This document shows, one piece after another, positions 7,334 to 15,212 of a DNA stretch of 29,218 nucleotides. The notes beneath the pieces are model-generated. The model was given only the letters and a program-made list of their open reading frames with translations, did not search any database and was not told the origin of the DNA. The position numbers were made by a program, and so were the translations under genes. The DNA is taken from positions 1 to 29,218 of the forward strand of contig CAZTAL010000086.1 in NCBI GenBank assembly GCA_964611525.1. Direction: 5' to 3'. The DNA comes from JAAYJR01 sp964611525. Lineage in GTDB: Bacteria > Bacteroidota > Bacteroidia > Bacteroidales > Prolixibacteraceae. Numbering within the stretch: the stretch's first letter is position 1; the number at the start of each line of letters is the position of its first letter.

Positions 7334-8376
7334 GAGAGGTTGCGAAATATTATTAACCTGTCTTTGTCAAGTGTTTCCTCTCCTGAAAGGTTCCCTGTTA
7401 TTTTAGGAGCCTCGATACCCTCAAAAAAGTATTTGTTTCCGGTGAAAATATGAGCTTCATCCCACAAATTTCTAAGGATGAACCCCTCAAGTATTTGTTT
7501 GCCGCCTTCAACTATAAGTGAAAGAACCCGACGGTTGAAAAGTTCTGTCAGTATCTGGTTGTATATGTCTTTTTCAAAATCAATTTTGACAAAAGATACG
7601 GATTCTCTTTCTGAATTTATTTTTGAATTAAAAACCAAGGTTTTGCTATCGGTATTGAATAATTTTAATCTGTTTGACAGCCGAAGATTTTTGTCAACGA
7701 CCAAACGGAGGGGATTTCTGCCTGACCAGTGGCGGACGGTAAGGGAAGGATTATCTTTTTCTGCAGTGTTCGTTCCAACTAATATGGCATCTTCTGTTGA
7801 ACGTATTTTATGAACCAGTCTGAGTGATGTATCACCTGTTATCCAGACTGGCTCGCCGTAATCTTTTTTATTACGGTTTATATCAATGAAACAATCGTTC
7901 GTTTGTGCCCATTTTAAAATGATATACGGTCGTTTTTTTATGTTAAAAGTAAAAAAGCGTTTATTGACTTCAAGGCATTCCTCTTTAAGTATGCCGGTTG
8001 TTACTTCTATGCCCGATTTTCTCATTTTTTCAATCCCTTTTCCGTCAACAGCCTCAAAAGGGTCTATTGTGCCTATGACTACTTTAGGTATATGTTTTTT
8101 AATAATCATATCTGAGCAGGGTGGTGTCATCCCGTGATGTGCACAAGGTTCAAGGTTTACATAAAGAGTGCTTTCTCTCAGCAACTTTTGGTTTGTGACC
8201 GAGTTAATAGCGTTTACTTCAGCATGGGGGCCACCGTATATTTTATGAAAGCCTTCGCCAACTATTTTTCCTTTGTTGACAATTACACTGCCTACCATTG
8301 GATTTGGAGCTACATTCCCTGCACCGAGCCTTGCAAGATCAAGGCAGCGGTACATATATTTTTCATTTGTATTCAT
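7327..8376 (-). CDS. ribD: RibD: riboflavin deaminase/reductase
   Basis: This bifunctional enzyme catalyses the second and third steps of riboflavin synthesis from GTP: deamination of the diaminopyrimidine, then NADPH reduction of the ribose side chain. The N-terminal deaminase has the zinc signature HAEVNAI (His51, Glu53) and PCAHHGMTPPC (Cys78, Cys87). The C-terminal DHFR-like reductase starts near RPYIILKWAQT and includes ILVGTNTAEKDNPSLTVR and VEGGKQILEGF. Length 349 is normal. It is divergent from prmC, with its promoter overlapping the start of prmC. ribF is nearby on the same strand but not adjacent. Confidence 0.95.
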   Translation of the reverse strand: MNTNEKYMYRCLDLARLGAGNVAPNPMVGSVIVNKGKIVGEGFHKIYGGPHAEVNAINSVTNQKLLRESTLYVNLEPCAHHGMTPPCSDMIIKKHIPKVVIGTIDPFEAVDGKGIEKMRKSGIEVTTGILKEECLEVNKRFFTFNIKKRPYIILKWAQTNDCFIDINRNKKDYGEPVWITGDTSLRLVHKIRSTEDAILVGTNTAEKDNPSLTVRHWSGRNPLRLVVDKNLRLSNRLKLFNTDSKTLVFNSKINSERESVSFVKIDFEKDIYNQILTELFNRRVLSLIVEGGKQILEGFILRNLWDEAHIFTGNKYFFEGIEAPKITGNLSGEETLDKDRLIIFRNLSQ

Positions 8377-8403
8377 TTGTCAGGAAAAAGTATCTTTACA
8401 CAT

Positions 8404-8433
8404 CAAAAGTAACATATGAAAGCGACAATTCAA
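8404..8433 (-). promoter_or_regulatory. ribD promoter, overlapping the prmC start
   Basis: On the minus strand, TTG (8431-8433) is followed after 19 bases by TACTTTTG (8404-8411), a full match to the Bacteroidetes consensus. Transcription would begin near 8397, about 20 bases before the ribD ATG at 8376. The -33 element lies inside the prmC coding sequence. Confidence 0.62.
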
Positions 8434-9261
8434 TATATTAGGGAAGAATTAAGCGGGTTATATCCCGTTACAGAGATAGAAGCATTTATAAGGCTCATAT
8501 TTGAACATGTCTGTATTATAGATTACCGGGACATGATTCTTAAATATGATTTTAAACTGGATAAAGGTTGCAAAGAAAAAATTTCTGAAGTTGTACAACG
8601 GCTCAAAAATTTTGAACCAATTCAGTATATAATGGGGGCGACTCAATTCATCAATTTAAAATTAAAGGTAAATCCCTCTGTTTTTATTCCCCGTCCCGAA
8701 ACCGAAGAACTGGTCTGGTGGATTACTGATTCTTGTAAATACAGTTCACCTTCAATTCTGGACATTGGCACGGGAAGTGGATGTATCGCTTTAGCTCTGG
8801 GTCAGCAGATCGGAATGTCGCAGGTTTCGGCGGTGGATGTTACGAAGGATGTTATCGAGAAAGCCCGTTATAATGCGGATAGTAATAATCTACATGTAAA
8901 TTTTTTTTGTGCTGATATTCTCCGGTGGGAAGATTATAAATGGGATTACTATGATATAATAGTAAGTAATCCACCATATGTTATGGAAAAGGAGAAAAAG
9001 GATATGCCGCTTAATGTGCTCAAATTTGAGCCGCATGAAGCATTATTCGTTCCTGACGATGATCCTTTGGTTTTTTACCGGTCAATTGCTGAATTTGCCA
9101 GCCATTTTTTATGTAAAGAAGGTTGGCTATATTTCGAGATAAATGAACAACTCGGGGATGAAATTATGCTATTATTAAAATATAGAGGTTTCGGTAATGT
9201 TGAAATAAAAAAGGACATTAATGATAAAGACAGGATGATCAGATGCAGTAAATCAAAATGA
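8416..9261 (+). CDS. prmC: Release factor glutamine methyltransferase PrmC (HemK)
   Basis: It N5-methylates the glutamine of the GGQ motif in peptide-chain release factors RF1 and RF2, which speeds translation termination. An N-terminal helical release-factor-binding domain (about 1-75) precedes the Rossmann methyltransferase domain. That domain has the SAM motif DIGTGSGCIAL (116-126), the acidic ribose-binding position in AVDVTKD (139-145), and the hallmark catalytic NPPY at 185-188. FIPRPETEELV just before is also diagnostic. Length 281 is normal. The EEP-family gene follows 32 bases downstream and is probably in the same transcript. Confidence 0.95.
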   Translation: MKATIQYIREELSGLYPVTEIEAFIRLIFEHVCIIDYRDMILKYDFKLDKGCKEKISEVVQRLKNFEPIQYIMGATQFINLKLKVNPSVFIPRPETEELVWWITDSCKYSSPSILDIGTGSGCIALALGQQIGMSQVSAVDVTKDVIEKARYNADSNNLHVNFFCADILRWEDYKWDYYDIIVSNPPYVMEKEKKDMPLNVLKFEPHEALFVPDDDPLVFYRSIAEFASHFLCKEGWLYFEINEQLGDEIMLLLKYRGFGNVEIKKDINDKDRMIRCSKSK

Positions 9262-9293
9262 TGTATCTTTGGAATGTTTTTTGAAATTATAAG

Positions 9294-10352
9294 GTGAAAA
9301 GAATATTAATAAATATTTTAACCGGACTTAATCTGGCTGCGGTAATTTTTCTTGTGACAGCTTATTTGTCTGTTTACATTTCTCCCGAAGAGTGTTGGTT
9401 ACCGTCGTTTTTCGGATTAACCTACCCTGTAATTTTAATTATCAATTTGTTCTTCGTTTTGATGTGGTTGATAATCAATCCCCGGTATCTTTGGATATCT
9501 TTAGTGGCTATCCTGGCAGGATGGGGATTTTTGACAAGATTTATCCAGATAAGTGGTAAGAGAATCGATTCGGGAGATATTAATGTATTGTCCTATAACG
9601 TTCAGTATTTCGCAGGCAACGGTATAGAGTCACAGAAAGAAACTGCCGGAAATATAAAACAGTTTTTAAAAGATCAGCAACCGGACATAATTTGCCTTCA
9701 GGAGGTCAGGTTGCGGAAAAACGATATTTTCAATCTTGCACGGACCGTTGAAGATATAAACAGTATTAATCATTATCAGTACGCACGCTCCAGTACAACT
9801 TACGGATCAGTTACCATGACCCGCTATCCGATTATTAATATGGAAGAGATACGGTTTAAAAATTCAAGAAATATATCAATATATACCGATGTGTTGATTG
9901 ATGGGGATACGGTGAGAATATTTAATGTGCACCTTCAGTCATACAATATGGATCCTGAAAAATATACTATCATTGATTCAGGTATCGATGAAGAAGAAGA
10001 TTTAAGAGAGGTGCATGAAATATGGTACAGGTTTAAAAAAGGTTTTTCTTTGCGGGCACAACAGGTTAAAACCATCAGGGGATATATTGAAGAATCGCCT
10101 TACCATATAATTATTTGCGGTGATTTTAATGATACGCCGGCTTCATATTCATATAGGCAGTTGAGAAAAGGACTGAAAGATGCGTTTTTATGTTCAGGAA
10201 CTGGGGTGGGGCGTACATATGTAGGCAAATTGCCTTCTTTCAGGATCGACTATATCTTTCATAGCAGAGGTTTTGAATCCTATAATTTTAAAACAATTGA
10301 TTTCAGGTATTCCGATCACCTGCCTGTAGCATGTTCCTTAGTTAAAAAATAA
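9294..10352 (+). CDS. Membrane-anchored endonuclease/exonuclease/phosphatase family protein
   Basis: Two or three N-terminal hydrophobic segments (about residues 5-28, 38-60, 63-80) anchor a C-terminal EEP-fold domain, likely on the periplasmic side. Fold markers in order: NVLSYNVQYF with its metal-site Asn, ICLQEVRL with the metal-binding Glu, HLQSY, CGDFNDTPAS with the catalytic Asp and Asn, and the terminal SDHLPV with the general-base His. The substrate cannot be read from sequence: DNA, sugar phosphates, phosphoinositides and sphingomyelin are all used in this superfamily. The start is GTG (9294); no ATG is available nearby and the hydrophobic start begins here. It ends exactly where the convergent ribF ends. 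Confidence 0.85.
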   Translation: MKRILINILTGLNLAAVIFLVTAYLSVYISPEECWLPSFFGLTYPVILIINLFFVLMWLIINPRYLWISLVAILAGWGFLTRFIQISGKRIDSGDINVLSYNVQYFAGNGIESQKETAGNIKQFLKDQQPDIICLQEVRLRKNDIFNLARTVEDINSINHYQYARSSTTYGSVTMTRYPIINMEEIRFKNSRNISIYTDVLIDGDTVRIFNVHLQSYNMDPEKYTIIDSGIDEEEDLREVHEIWYRFKKGFSLRAQQVKTIRGYIEESPYHIIICGDFNDTPASYSYRQLRKGLKDAFLCSGTGVGRTYVGKLPSFRIDYIFHSRGFESYNFKTIDFRYSDHLPVACSLVKK

Positions 10353-11294
10353 TCAAAAGCGGGAAAGTATCTTCAGGGCTGTGGTTTTATCTTTTTTGAG
10401 TTGTTCAGTCAATGCCTGCGCACTGCTGAATTTTTTTTCATCCCTTATTTTGTCTGCGAACAACAGAGTAATTTTTTTATTATACAGATCTCCCGTAAAA
10501 TTAAAAACATGAACCTCAATACTCCGCTTATCTGCGTTTTTATTAAAAGTAGGACGTGATCCGATATTTAACATTCCTTTATATTTCTTGCCGGAGATGA
10601 TTATTTCAACGGCATACACTCCATAGCCGGGTATTAGTTTGTTTACATCTGAAGCTTCAATGTTGGCTGTAGGAAAACCAATTTCCCTTCCTATTTTTCT
10701 TCCCGCTATCACTCTTCCATGAAGAGTATATTTATAACCCAGATAATTGTTGGCTTTTGAGATCAATCCTTCTTCAAGAGCTTTCCGTATTTGTGTGGAA
10801 CTTATATGCGTATTATCTACCTTTAGAGGTTCAATTTTTTCTATTTTAAAGTGATATTGTTTCGCGCAATCCTGTAAGTATTCAAATCCGCCTTTACGAT
10901 TTTTGCCAAAACGATGATCGTATCCTATTACCAAGTAATACATATTAATTTTGCCGATTAATATATTCTCTACAAATTCGGAATATTGTAATTCTGAAAA
11001 TGACTTTGTGAAAGGGACTACTATAAGATTGTCAATTCCTGATTTTTCAAACAATATTTTTTTTTCTTCCAAAGTTGTTAAAAGGCGAATACTGGTACCA
11101 TTTGAAGATGTTATCAGACGAGGATGCGGTAAAAAAGTTAATAATACAGATTCTCCCCGCTGCTCCATGGCAATATCTCTGAGCCGTTTTATCACTAGTT
11201 GGTGCCCACGGTGAACACCGTCAAAAGTGCCAATTGTAACTATTGGTTTCCGGCCTTTAAAATTGTTAATGTCATGATATATTTTCACTACCAA
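10353..11294 (-). CDS. ribF: RibF: bifunctional riboflavin kinase/FAD synthetase
   Basis: RibF phosphorylates riboflavin to FMN and adenylylates FMN to FAD. The N-terminal nucleotidyltransferase domain shows GTFDGVHRGHQ at 22-32 (HxGH type), GYDHRFGKNRKG and SSTQIRKAL. The C-terminal flavokinase domain begins near residue 185 and has GREIGFPTAN (kinase PTAN motif), GVYAVEI, and MLNIGSRPTF. The family normally has about 310 residues and this one has 313. Its stop codon directly abuts the stop of the convergent EEP gene with no bases between. The 155-base spacer upstream separates it from a divergent lipoprotein gene. Confidence 0.95.
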   Translation of the reverse strand: MVVKIYHDINNFKGRKPIVTIGTFDGVHRGHQLVIKRLRDIAMEQRGESVLLTFLPHPRLITSSNGTSIRLLTTLEEKKILFEKSGIDNLIVVPFTKSFSELQYSEFVENILIGKINMYYLVIGYDHRFGKNRKGGFEYLQDCAKQYHFKIEKIEPLKVDNTHISSTQIRKALEEGLISKANNYLGYKYTLHGRVIAGRKIGREIGFPTANIEASDVNKLIPGYGVYAVEIIISGKKYKGMLNIGSRPTFNKNADKRSIEVHVFNFTGDLYNKKITLLFADKIRDEKKFSSAQALTEQLKKDKTTALKILSRF

Positions 11295-11449
11295 TTATTG
11301 ATTCTGGCGAACATAACATTTTTTTATGAATTTTCAGATGCTGAAGTGATTAAAATTGAGTTAGTATTAAAATCATTAAGATATGTTATTTTAGAAACAA
11401 TTGAATTTGTTAATTTTACCATCTTTTAATTTATAATGTCGAATGTCGT

Positions 11450-12622
11450 ATGAAGATTAATAATATAATATTTAGAAGTTTATATTTAACGGGAATAATA
11501 TCAACCATACTCCTGTCCGGTTGCAGTAAAAATGAGAACCGGTTTACTATAAAAGGTCAAATTACTCACGGATCCGGCAAGTCTGTCTATCTGGAAGAGT
11601 TACTAGTTTCCTCAACTAAACCGGTGGATTCCACAAAAATTGACAAAAAAGGGAAATTTGAGTTTGAAGGGGAAACGGGTGTTCCAACATATTTTTTACT
11701 GAAACTTACTGATAGAAAGTTTATAACATTACTCGTTGATTCAATGGAGGAAATTACAATTGAGGCCGACATAGCTAATTTTGAACGCGATTACCGCGTG
11801 AGTGGTTCTGTTGGCTCCGCACAGGTAAAAGAGCTTAATGACCGATTATATGAGACGCGGCATAAGCTTGATTCCCTGAAGTCTTTGGATAATTTATATA
11901 AAGGTAATCCTGATTATCCGGAATTGAGCAGACAATGGCAAGAAGAAGAGAAAAAGATCAGACAGGAACAAATTGAATTTTCAAAGCAGTTTGTTAATAA
12001 TAATCCTTTTTCAATGGCAAGTGTTATGGCGCTTTATCAGAAGTTTGACAACGATACATATGTACTGAATGATTTACATACAATGCGGGTGGCTGCTTCC
12101 GCCCTTAATTCCATTTATCCGGAATCAGGACATGTTAAGGTGCTTTATCAGAATACCCTTCAGTTATTGAAAGAGGAAGAGAATGCCAAGATTCAGCGTT
12201 TTATTCAGGAGCAGGGAGAAAACAGCCCTGATATTGTTTTGCCTGATCCTGATGGCAGGGAGATAGCACTGTCATCACTGCGCGGGAAGGTTGTTCTATT
12301 GCATTTCTGGTCCGCAGTGGATAAAGATTCACGTATTCTTAATCAAGCCCTTGTAGAGGCTTACCGTAAATATAATAATAAAGGATTTGAAATTTATCAG
12401 GTAAGTGTCGATGATAATCGTATTGAATGGGTTGATGCGATAGATACGGACAGGTTGACATGGATTAATGTGGGTGATATGGAAGGTAGCACTCAGGCTG
12501 TTAATTTATACAATATTAAGTCCGTGCCTTATAATTATCTTCTTAACAGGGAAGGAATAATTATGGCCAAAAATCTTAAAGGTCCTGCCCTCGACAGGGA
12601 GCTCGACAGTGTTTGCAACTAA
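11450..12622 (+). CDS. DUF4369/TlpA-like redoxin lipoprotein lacking the CXXC motif
   Basis: A lipoprotein signal with lipobox LLSGC (Cys25) leads into a DUF4369-type beta domain (about 30-120: FTIKGQITHGSGKSVYLEE, DSTKIDKKGKFEFEGE), a charged coiled-coil-like linker (about 125-185), and a C-terminal thioredoxin-like domain starting at IVLPDPDGREIALSSLRGK. Related Bacteroidetes proteins are envelope thiol-disulfide oxidoreductases. Here the active-site region reads FWSAVDKDS (286-294), with no cysteine where the WCXXC pair should be, so disulfide exchange seems lost. A chaperone, binding or structural role is more likely. It overlaps lpxH by 14 bases. Confidence 0.85.
   Translation: MKINNIIFRSLYLTGIISTILLSGCSKNENRFTIKGQITHGSGKSVYLEELLVSSTKPVDSTKIDKKGKFEFEGETGVPTYFLLKLTDRKFITLLVDSMEEITIEADIANFERDYRVSGSVGSAQVKELNDRLYETRHKLDSLKSLDNLYKGNPDYPELSRQWQEEEKKIRQEQIEFSKQFVNNNPFSMASVMALYQKFDNDTYVLNDLHTMRVAASALNSIYPESGHVKVLYQNTLQLLKEEENAKIQRFIQEQGENSPDIVLPDPDGREIALSSLRGKVVLLHFWSAVDKDSRILNQALVEAYRKYNNKGFEIYQVSVDDNRIEWVDAIDTDRLTWINVGDMEGSTQAVNLYNIKSVPYNYLLNREGIIMAKNLKGPALDRELDSVCN
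12596..12601 (+). promoter_or_regulatory. Ribosome binding site supporting the GTG start of lpxH
   Basis: AGGGAG lies 7 bases before the GTG at 12609, inside the end of the upstream lipoprotein gene. The rival TTG start at 12636 has no purine-rich sequence before it, so the GTG is preferred. Confidence 0.5.
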
Positions 12623-13394
12623 CTTCAATAATAATTTGGCAGAAAAAAAGAAAATATATTTTATTTCTGATATCCATTTAGGAGCGCCGGCCCTTAATAA
12701 TAATACTTATCGTGAAAGGTTGTTTACGGAGTGGCTTGATTTTATTAAAAATGATGTAGCTGAGCTATATCTGATGGGAGATATTTTTGATTTCTGGTTT
12801 GAATATCCGAAAGTAATTCCACGCGGATTTACACGGGTGCTGGGTCGTCTTGCCGATATTTCAGACTCTGGAGTTCCTGTCCATTTTTTTACCGGCAATC
12901 ACGATCTGTGGGTTTTTGATTATTTGCCAAAGGAAATAGGCTTGATCGTGCACAGGGAAGAATATATTACAGATATTTGCGGGAAAAAATTTTTTCTTGC
13001 ACACGGCGATGGTTTTGATCCTGAAGACAGAGGTTATTTGCTTTTAAAGAGGATATTTACAAATAAGGTTCTTCAATGGCTGTTTGCGAGACTTCATCCT
13101 AATTTTACTTTTTCCCTTGCTTACCGGTGGGCAAAATCGAGTCGTTTATCAAAAATGGCGGGTGAAGAAGAATTTAAAGTTAAGAATGATAGTATGTTTC
13201 AATTTGCTGAAAAATTTATAGAGAAGGAGTGGGTAGATTATTTTATCTTTGGCCACCGTCATCAAATGGCCGATATTAATTTGAATAACGGATCACGGTT
13301 TATTTTGCTTGGAGACTGGATAACTAACTTTTCCTATGGCGTTTTCGATGGCGATAAATTCGAGCTTAAAAGATATGAAGCAACTGGAAAATGA
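12609..13394 (+). CDS. lpxH: UDP-2,3-diacylglucosamine diphosphatase LpxH
   Basis: LpxH hydrolyses UDP-2,3-diacylglucosamine to lipid X in lipid A synthesis at the inner-membrane face, which implies an outer membrane with LPS. The calcineurin-like metallophosphatase motifs are all present: SDIHLG, MGDIFDFWFEYP, TGNHDLW, AHGDGFD and FGHRHQM. Those motifs supply the two-metal site, and FDFWFEYP is typical of the LpxH subgroup. Length is 261 residues from the GTG start, which overlaps the previous gene by 14 bases. The next gene, a KAS III-type synthase, follows closely, so this looks like one envelope and lipid transcript. Confidence 0.88.
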   Translation: MFATNFNNNLAEKKKIYFISDIHLGAPALNNNTYRERLFTEWLDFIKNDVAELYLMGDIFDFWFEYPKVIPRGFTRVLGRLADISDSGVPVHFFTGNHDLWVFDYLPKEIGLIVHREEYITDICGKKFFLAHGDGFDPEDRGYLLLKRIFTNKVLQWLFARLHPNFTFSLAYRWAKSSRLSKMAGEEEFKVKNDSMFQFAEKFIEKEWVDYFIFGHRHQMADINLNNGSRFILLGDWITNFSYGVFDGDKFELKRYEATGK

Positions 13395-13407
13395 ATTAGC
13401 TAATTGA

Positions 13408-13415
13408 GAAGAGGG
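13408..13415 (+). promoter_or_regulatory. Shine-Dalgarno deciding the KAS III start
   Basis: GAAGAGGG ends 8 bases before the ATG at 13424, which is ideal spacing. The alternative GTG at 13415 overlaps this site and can be set aside. Confidence 0.65.
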
Positions 13416-13423
13416 TGAACATT

Positions 13424-14506
13424 ATGTCGAAAAAAATTTATACAAAGATAACCGGTACCGGAAGTTGTCTTCCACCTAAAATAATTAAAAATAAACATTT
13501 TCTGGATTATAGTTTTTATGATCCTAAAACAAAGAAAGTTTTTAATAAGACCAACGAAGAAATTATCAGCAAATTTAAGGATATCACCAATATTGATGAG
13601 CGTAGATATGTTACTGATGGTCAGGTTACTTCGGATTTGGCAGTAACAGCTATTGAAGATGCCTGTAAATCAGCAGGTATAGGTCTGGACAGTCTGGAAT
13701 TTATAATAATTGCTCATAATTTCGGGGATATATATGATGGAAATGTAAGATGTGATGCTTTGCCCGGACTTGCTAACAAGGTTAAGATGAAACTTCATAT
13801 TAAGAATCCTTCCTGTTTTTGTCATGATGTTATTTCCGGATGTCCCGGATGGACTCAGGGACTGATTATTGCTGATTCTTACCTAAAAAATGGTTTTACT
13901 AAGTGTGGCGTGGTTGTTGGCGCTGATGTTCTTTCACGTATTTCAGATCCGCACGACCGTGACTCAATGATCTATGCAGACGGAGCCGGTGCTAGCATAG
14001 TAGAAGCAGTAGAAAGTGATGAGCCTGTAGGCATACTTTCTTATTCTCTTCGTTCCGATTCAGTTAACTATGCAAATCTTCTTACTCTCGGTTACTCTAA
14101 TAATCCTGAATTAAACGGAAACGAATTGTGGATCAAAATGTCCGGTCATAAGCTTTATTTATATGCCATCAAAAATGTTCCGGGTGTGGTAAAAGATAGT
14201 ATTGAAAAGGCAGGGCTGAGTTTGAAGTCCATAAAGAAGATATTTATTCATCAGGCTAATGAGAAAATGGATGAAGCAATTGTTAATGGCGTTTTTAAGC
14301 TCTATAAAGAGAAAAATGTTCCTGATGATATAATGCCGATGTGCATCAGAGAGCTGGGAAATTCTTCCACGGCTACTGTTCCAACACTGCTCGACCTTGT
14401 TGCAAAAGGGAAAATCAAAGGCCATGAAATAAATCCCGGTGATAATATTGTATTATGCTCTGTTGGCGCAGGAATGAATATTAATTCAATAGTCTATAAG
14501 TGGTAA
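13424..14506 (+). CDS. 3-oxoacyl-ACP synthase III family protein (FabH-like)
   Basis: This is a thiolase-fold condensing enzyme of the KAS III type, expected to join an acyl-CoA starter to malonyl-ACP. The Cys-His-Asn triad is intact: Cys140 in VISGCPGWTQG, His276 in IHQAN and Asn313 in ELGNSSTAT (numbered from ATG 13424). YADGAGASIVEA and the terminal CSVGAGMNINSIVY are family-typical. At 360 residues it is longer than typical FabH (about 320), with an N-terminal insertion (YDPKTKKVFNKTNEEI), so it may serve a special fatty acid or other acyl pathway instead of general FAS II. It follows lpxH by 29 bases. Confidence 0.85.
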   Translation: MSKKIYTKITGTGSCLPPKIIKNKHFLDYSFYDPKTKKVFNKTNEEIISKFKDITNIDERRYVTDGQVTSDLAVTAIEDACKSAGIGLDSLEFIIIAHNFGDIYDGNVRCDALPGLANKVKMKLHIKNPSCFCHDVISGCPGWTQGLIIADSYLKNGFTKCGVVVGADVLSRISDPHDRDSMIYADGAGASIVEAVESDEPVGILSYSLRSDSVNYANLLTLGYSNNPELNGNELWIKMSGHKLYLYAIKNVPGVVKDSIEKAGLSLKSIKKIFIHQANEKMDEAIVNGVFKLYKEKNVPDDIMPMCIRELGNSSTATVPTLLDLVAKGKIKGHEINPGDNIVLCSVGAGMNINSIVYKW

Positions 14507-14524
14507 GTATATTCTGTATATCCT

Positions 14525-14551
14525 TTGCCCCTGCATTTATGCAGGGGGCAA
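14525..14551 (+). repeat. GC-rich hairpin repeat, member 3, after the KAS III gene
   Basis: TTGCCCCTGCAT (14525-14536) can pair with ATGCAGGGGGCAA (14539-14551): a 12-bp stem with one bulged G. It lies 18 bases after the KAS III stop and could act as a transcript-end stabiliser, but no T-tract follows. Layout and loop (ATTTAT) match the hairpin at 2721-2740. Confidence 0.6.
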
Positions 14552-14667
14552 TATTGTAAACATAAAGTTTTGCCTGTTAATACAGTTGATAATTATTTTG
14601 TCAGTTTGAGAGTTAATAGTTGAAAATCAATGCTTTTTTAAGTACTTTTATATGCAACTGCAAAATA

Positions 14668-15084
14668 ATGGGACATTCATATACATACCGGTGCGAATAC
14701 TGTGGTTATGAAGAGCATTTTAATGAAGGGCATGGTTTTTTGATTCATTCACAGCCGCTTGAACAATATTTGAATAGCGGGATTAAGCTTTTTCACTACA
14801 AAATCCACCGGTTACTTATGAAGTTAGCGAAGCAGCATGATGGTTTATTTATTCAAGCTGGATTCAAGGTATATAAATGTCCCAAATGTAAATTACTCTA
14901 CGACAAGATTGAGGTTAAAGTTTATAACGATAAAAAAATTATTCACAAGAGTGATTTTCGTTGCAGTGTTTGCGGTACACGTTTAAAACTCACTAATATA
15001 CACAGACTGAAGAATGCCATTTGTCCTGTTTGCCACAATAAAACATTCAAAATTGAATATGAAAACTTTAAGTTGTGGGCATGA
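14668..15084 (+). CDS. Zinc-ribbon protein of unknown function
   Basis: This 138-residue protein has four CXXC knuckles: CEYC near the N-terminus, CPKC at the middle, then CSVC and CPVC near the C-terminus, enough for two zinc ribbons. Between the first and second is a helical stretch (LEQYLNSGIKLFHYKIHRLLMKLAKQ). The end, KTFKIEYENFKLWA, is aromatic. There is no catalytic signature or membrane segment. I chose ATG 14668 because MGHSYTYRCEYCGYEE looks like a natural domain start; a TTG at 14620 with GAGAG (14608-14612) upstream would add 16 residues and cannot be excluded. Confidence 0.7.
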   Translation: MGHSYTYRCEYCGYEEHFNEGHGFLIHSQPLEQYLNSGIKLFHYKIHRLLMKLAKQHDGLFIQAGFKVYKCPKCKLLYDKIEVKVYNDKKIIHKSDFRCSVCGTRLKLTNIHRLKNAICPVCHNKTFKIEYENFKLWA

Positions 15085-15096
15085 ATGTGGATTAGT

Positions 15097-15211
15097 TAGT
15101 GTCTGTTCATAAAGTTAAGAGTCTGGTTTAGAAAGTTCGCTGTCAAGCCCTCCTAAGTAAATAATGAGGACAAAACATAACGCAGTCATTGGACTTTATA
15201 GACGGATTTTC
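15097..15211 (+). mobile_element. MITE-like repeat element, copy 2
   Basis: 15097-15150 is the inverted counterpart of 42-95 (about 47 of 54 identical). About 80 bases further is an opposing, imperfect copy of its tip: the reverse complement of 15183-15206 contains CTATAAAGT, mirroring TCATAAAGT at 15107-15115. This suggests a short non-coding element with degenerate terminal inverted repeats. GTTAG occurs at both edges (15095-15099 and 15212-15216), a possible 5-bp target duplication, though the ends are not symmetric about it. The element abuts the stop codon of the gntP-type gene. Confidence 0.45.
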
Positions 15212-15212
15212 G

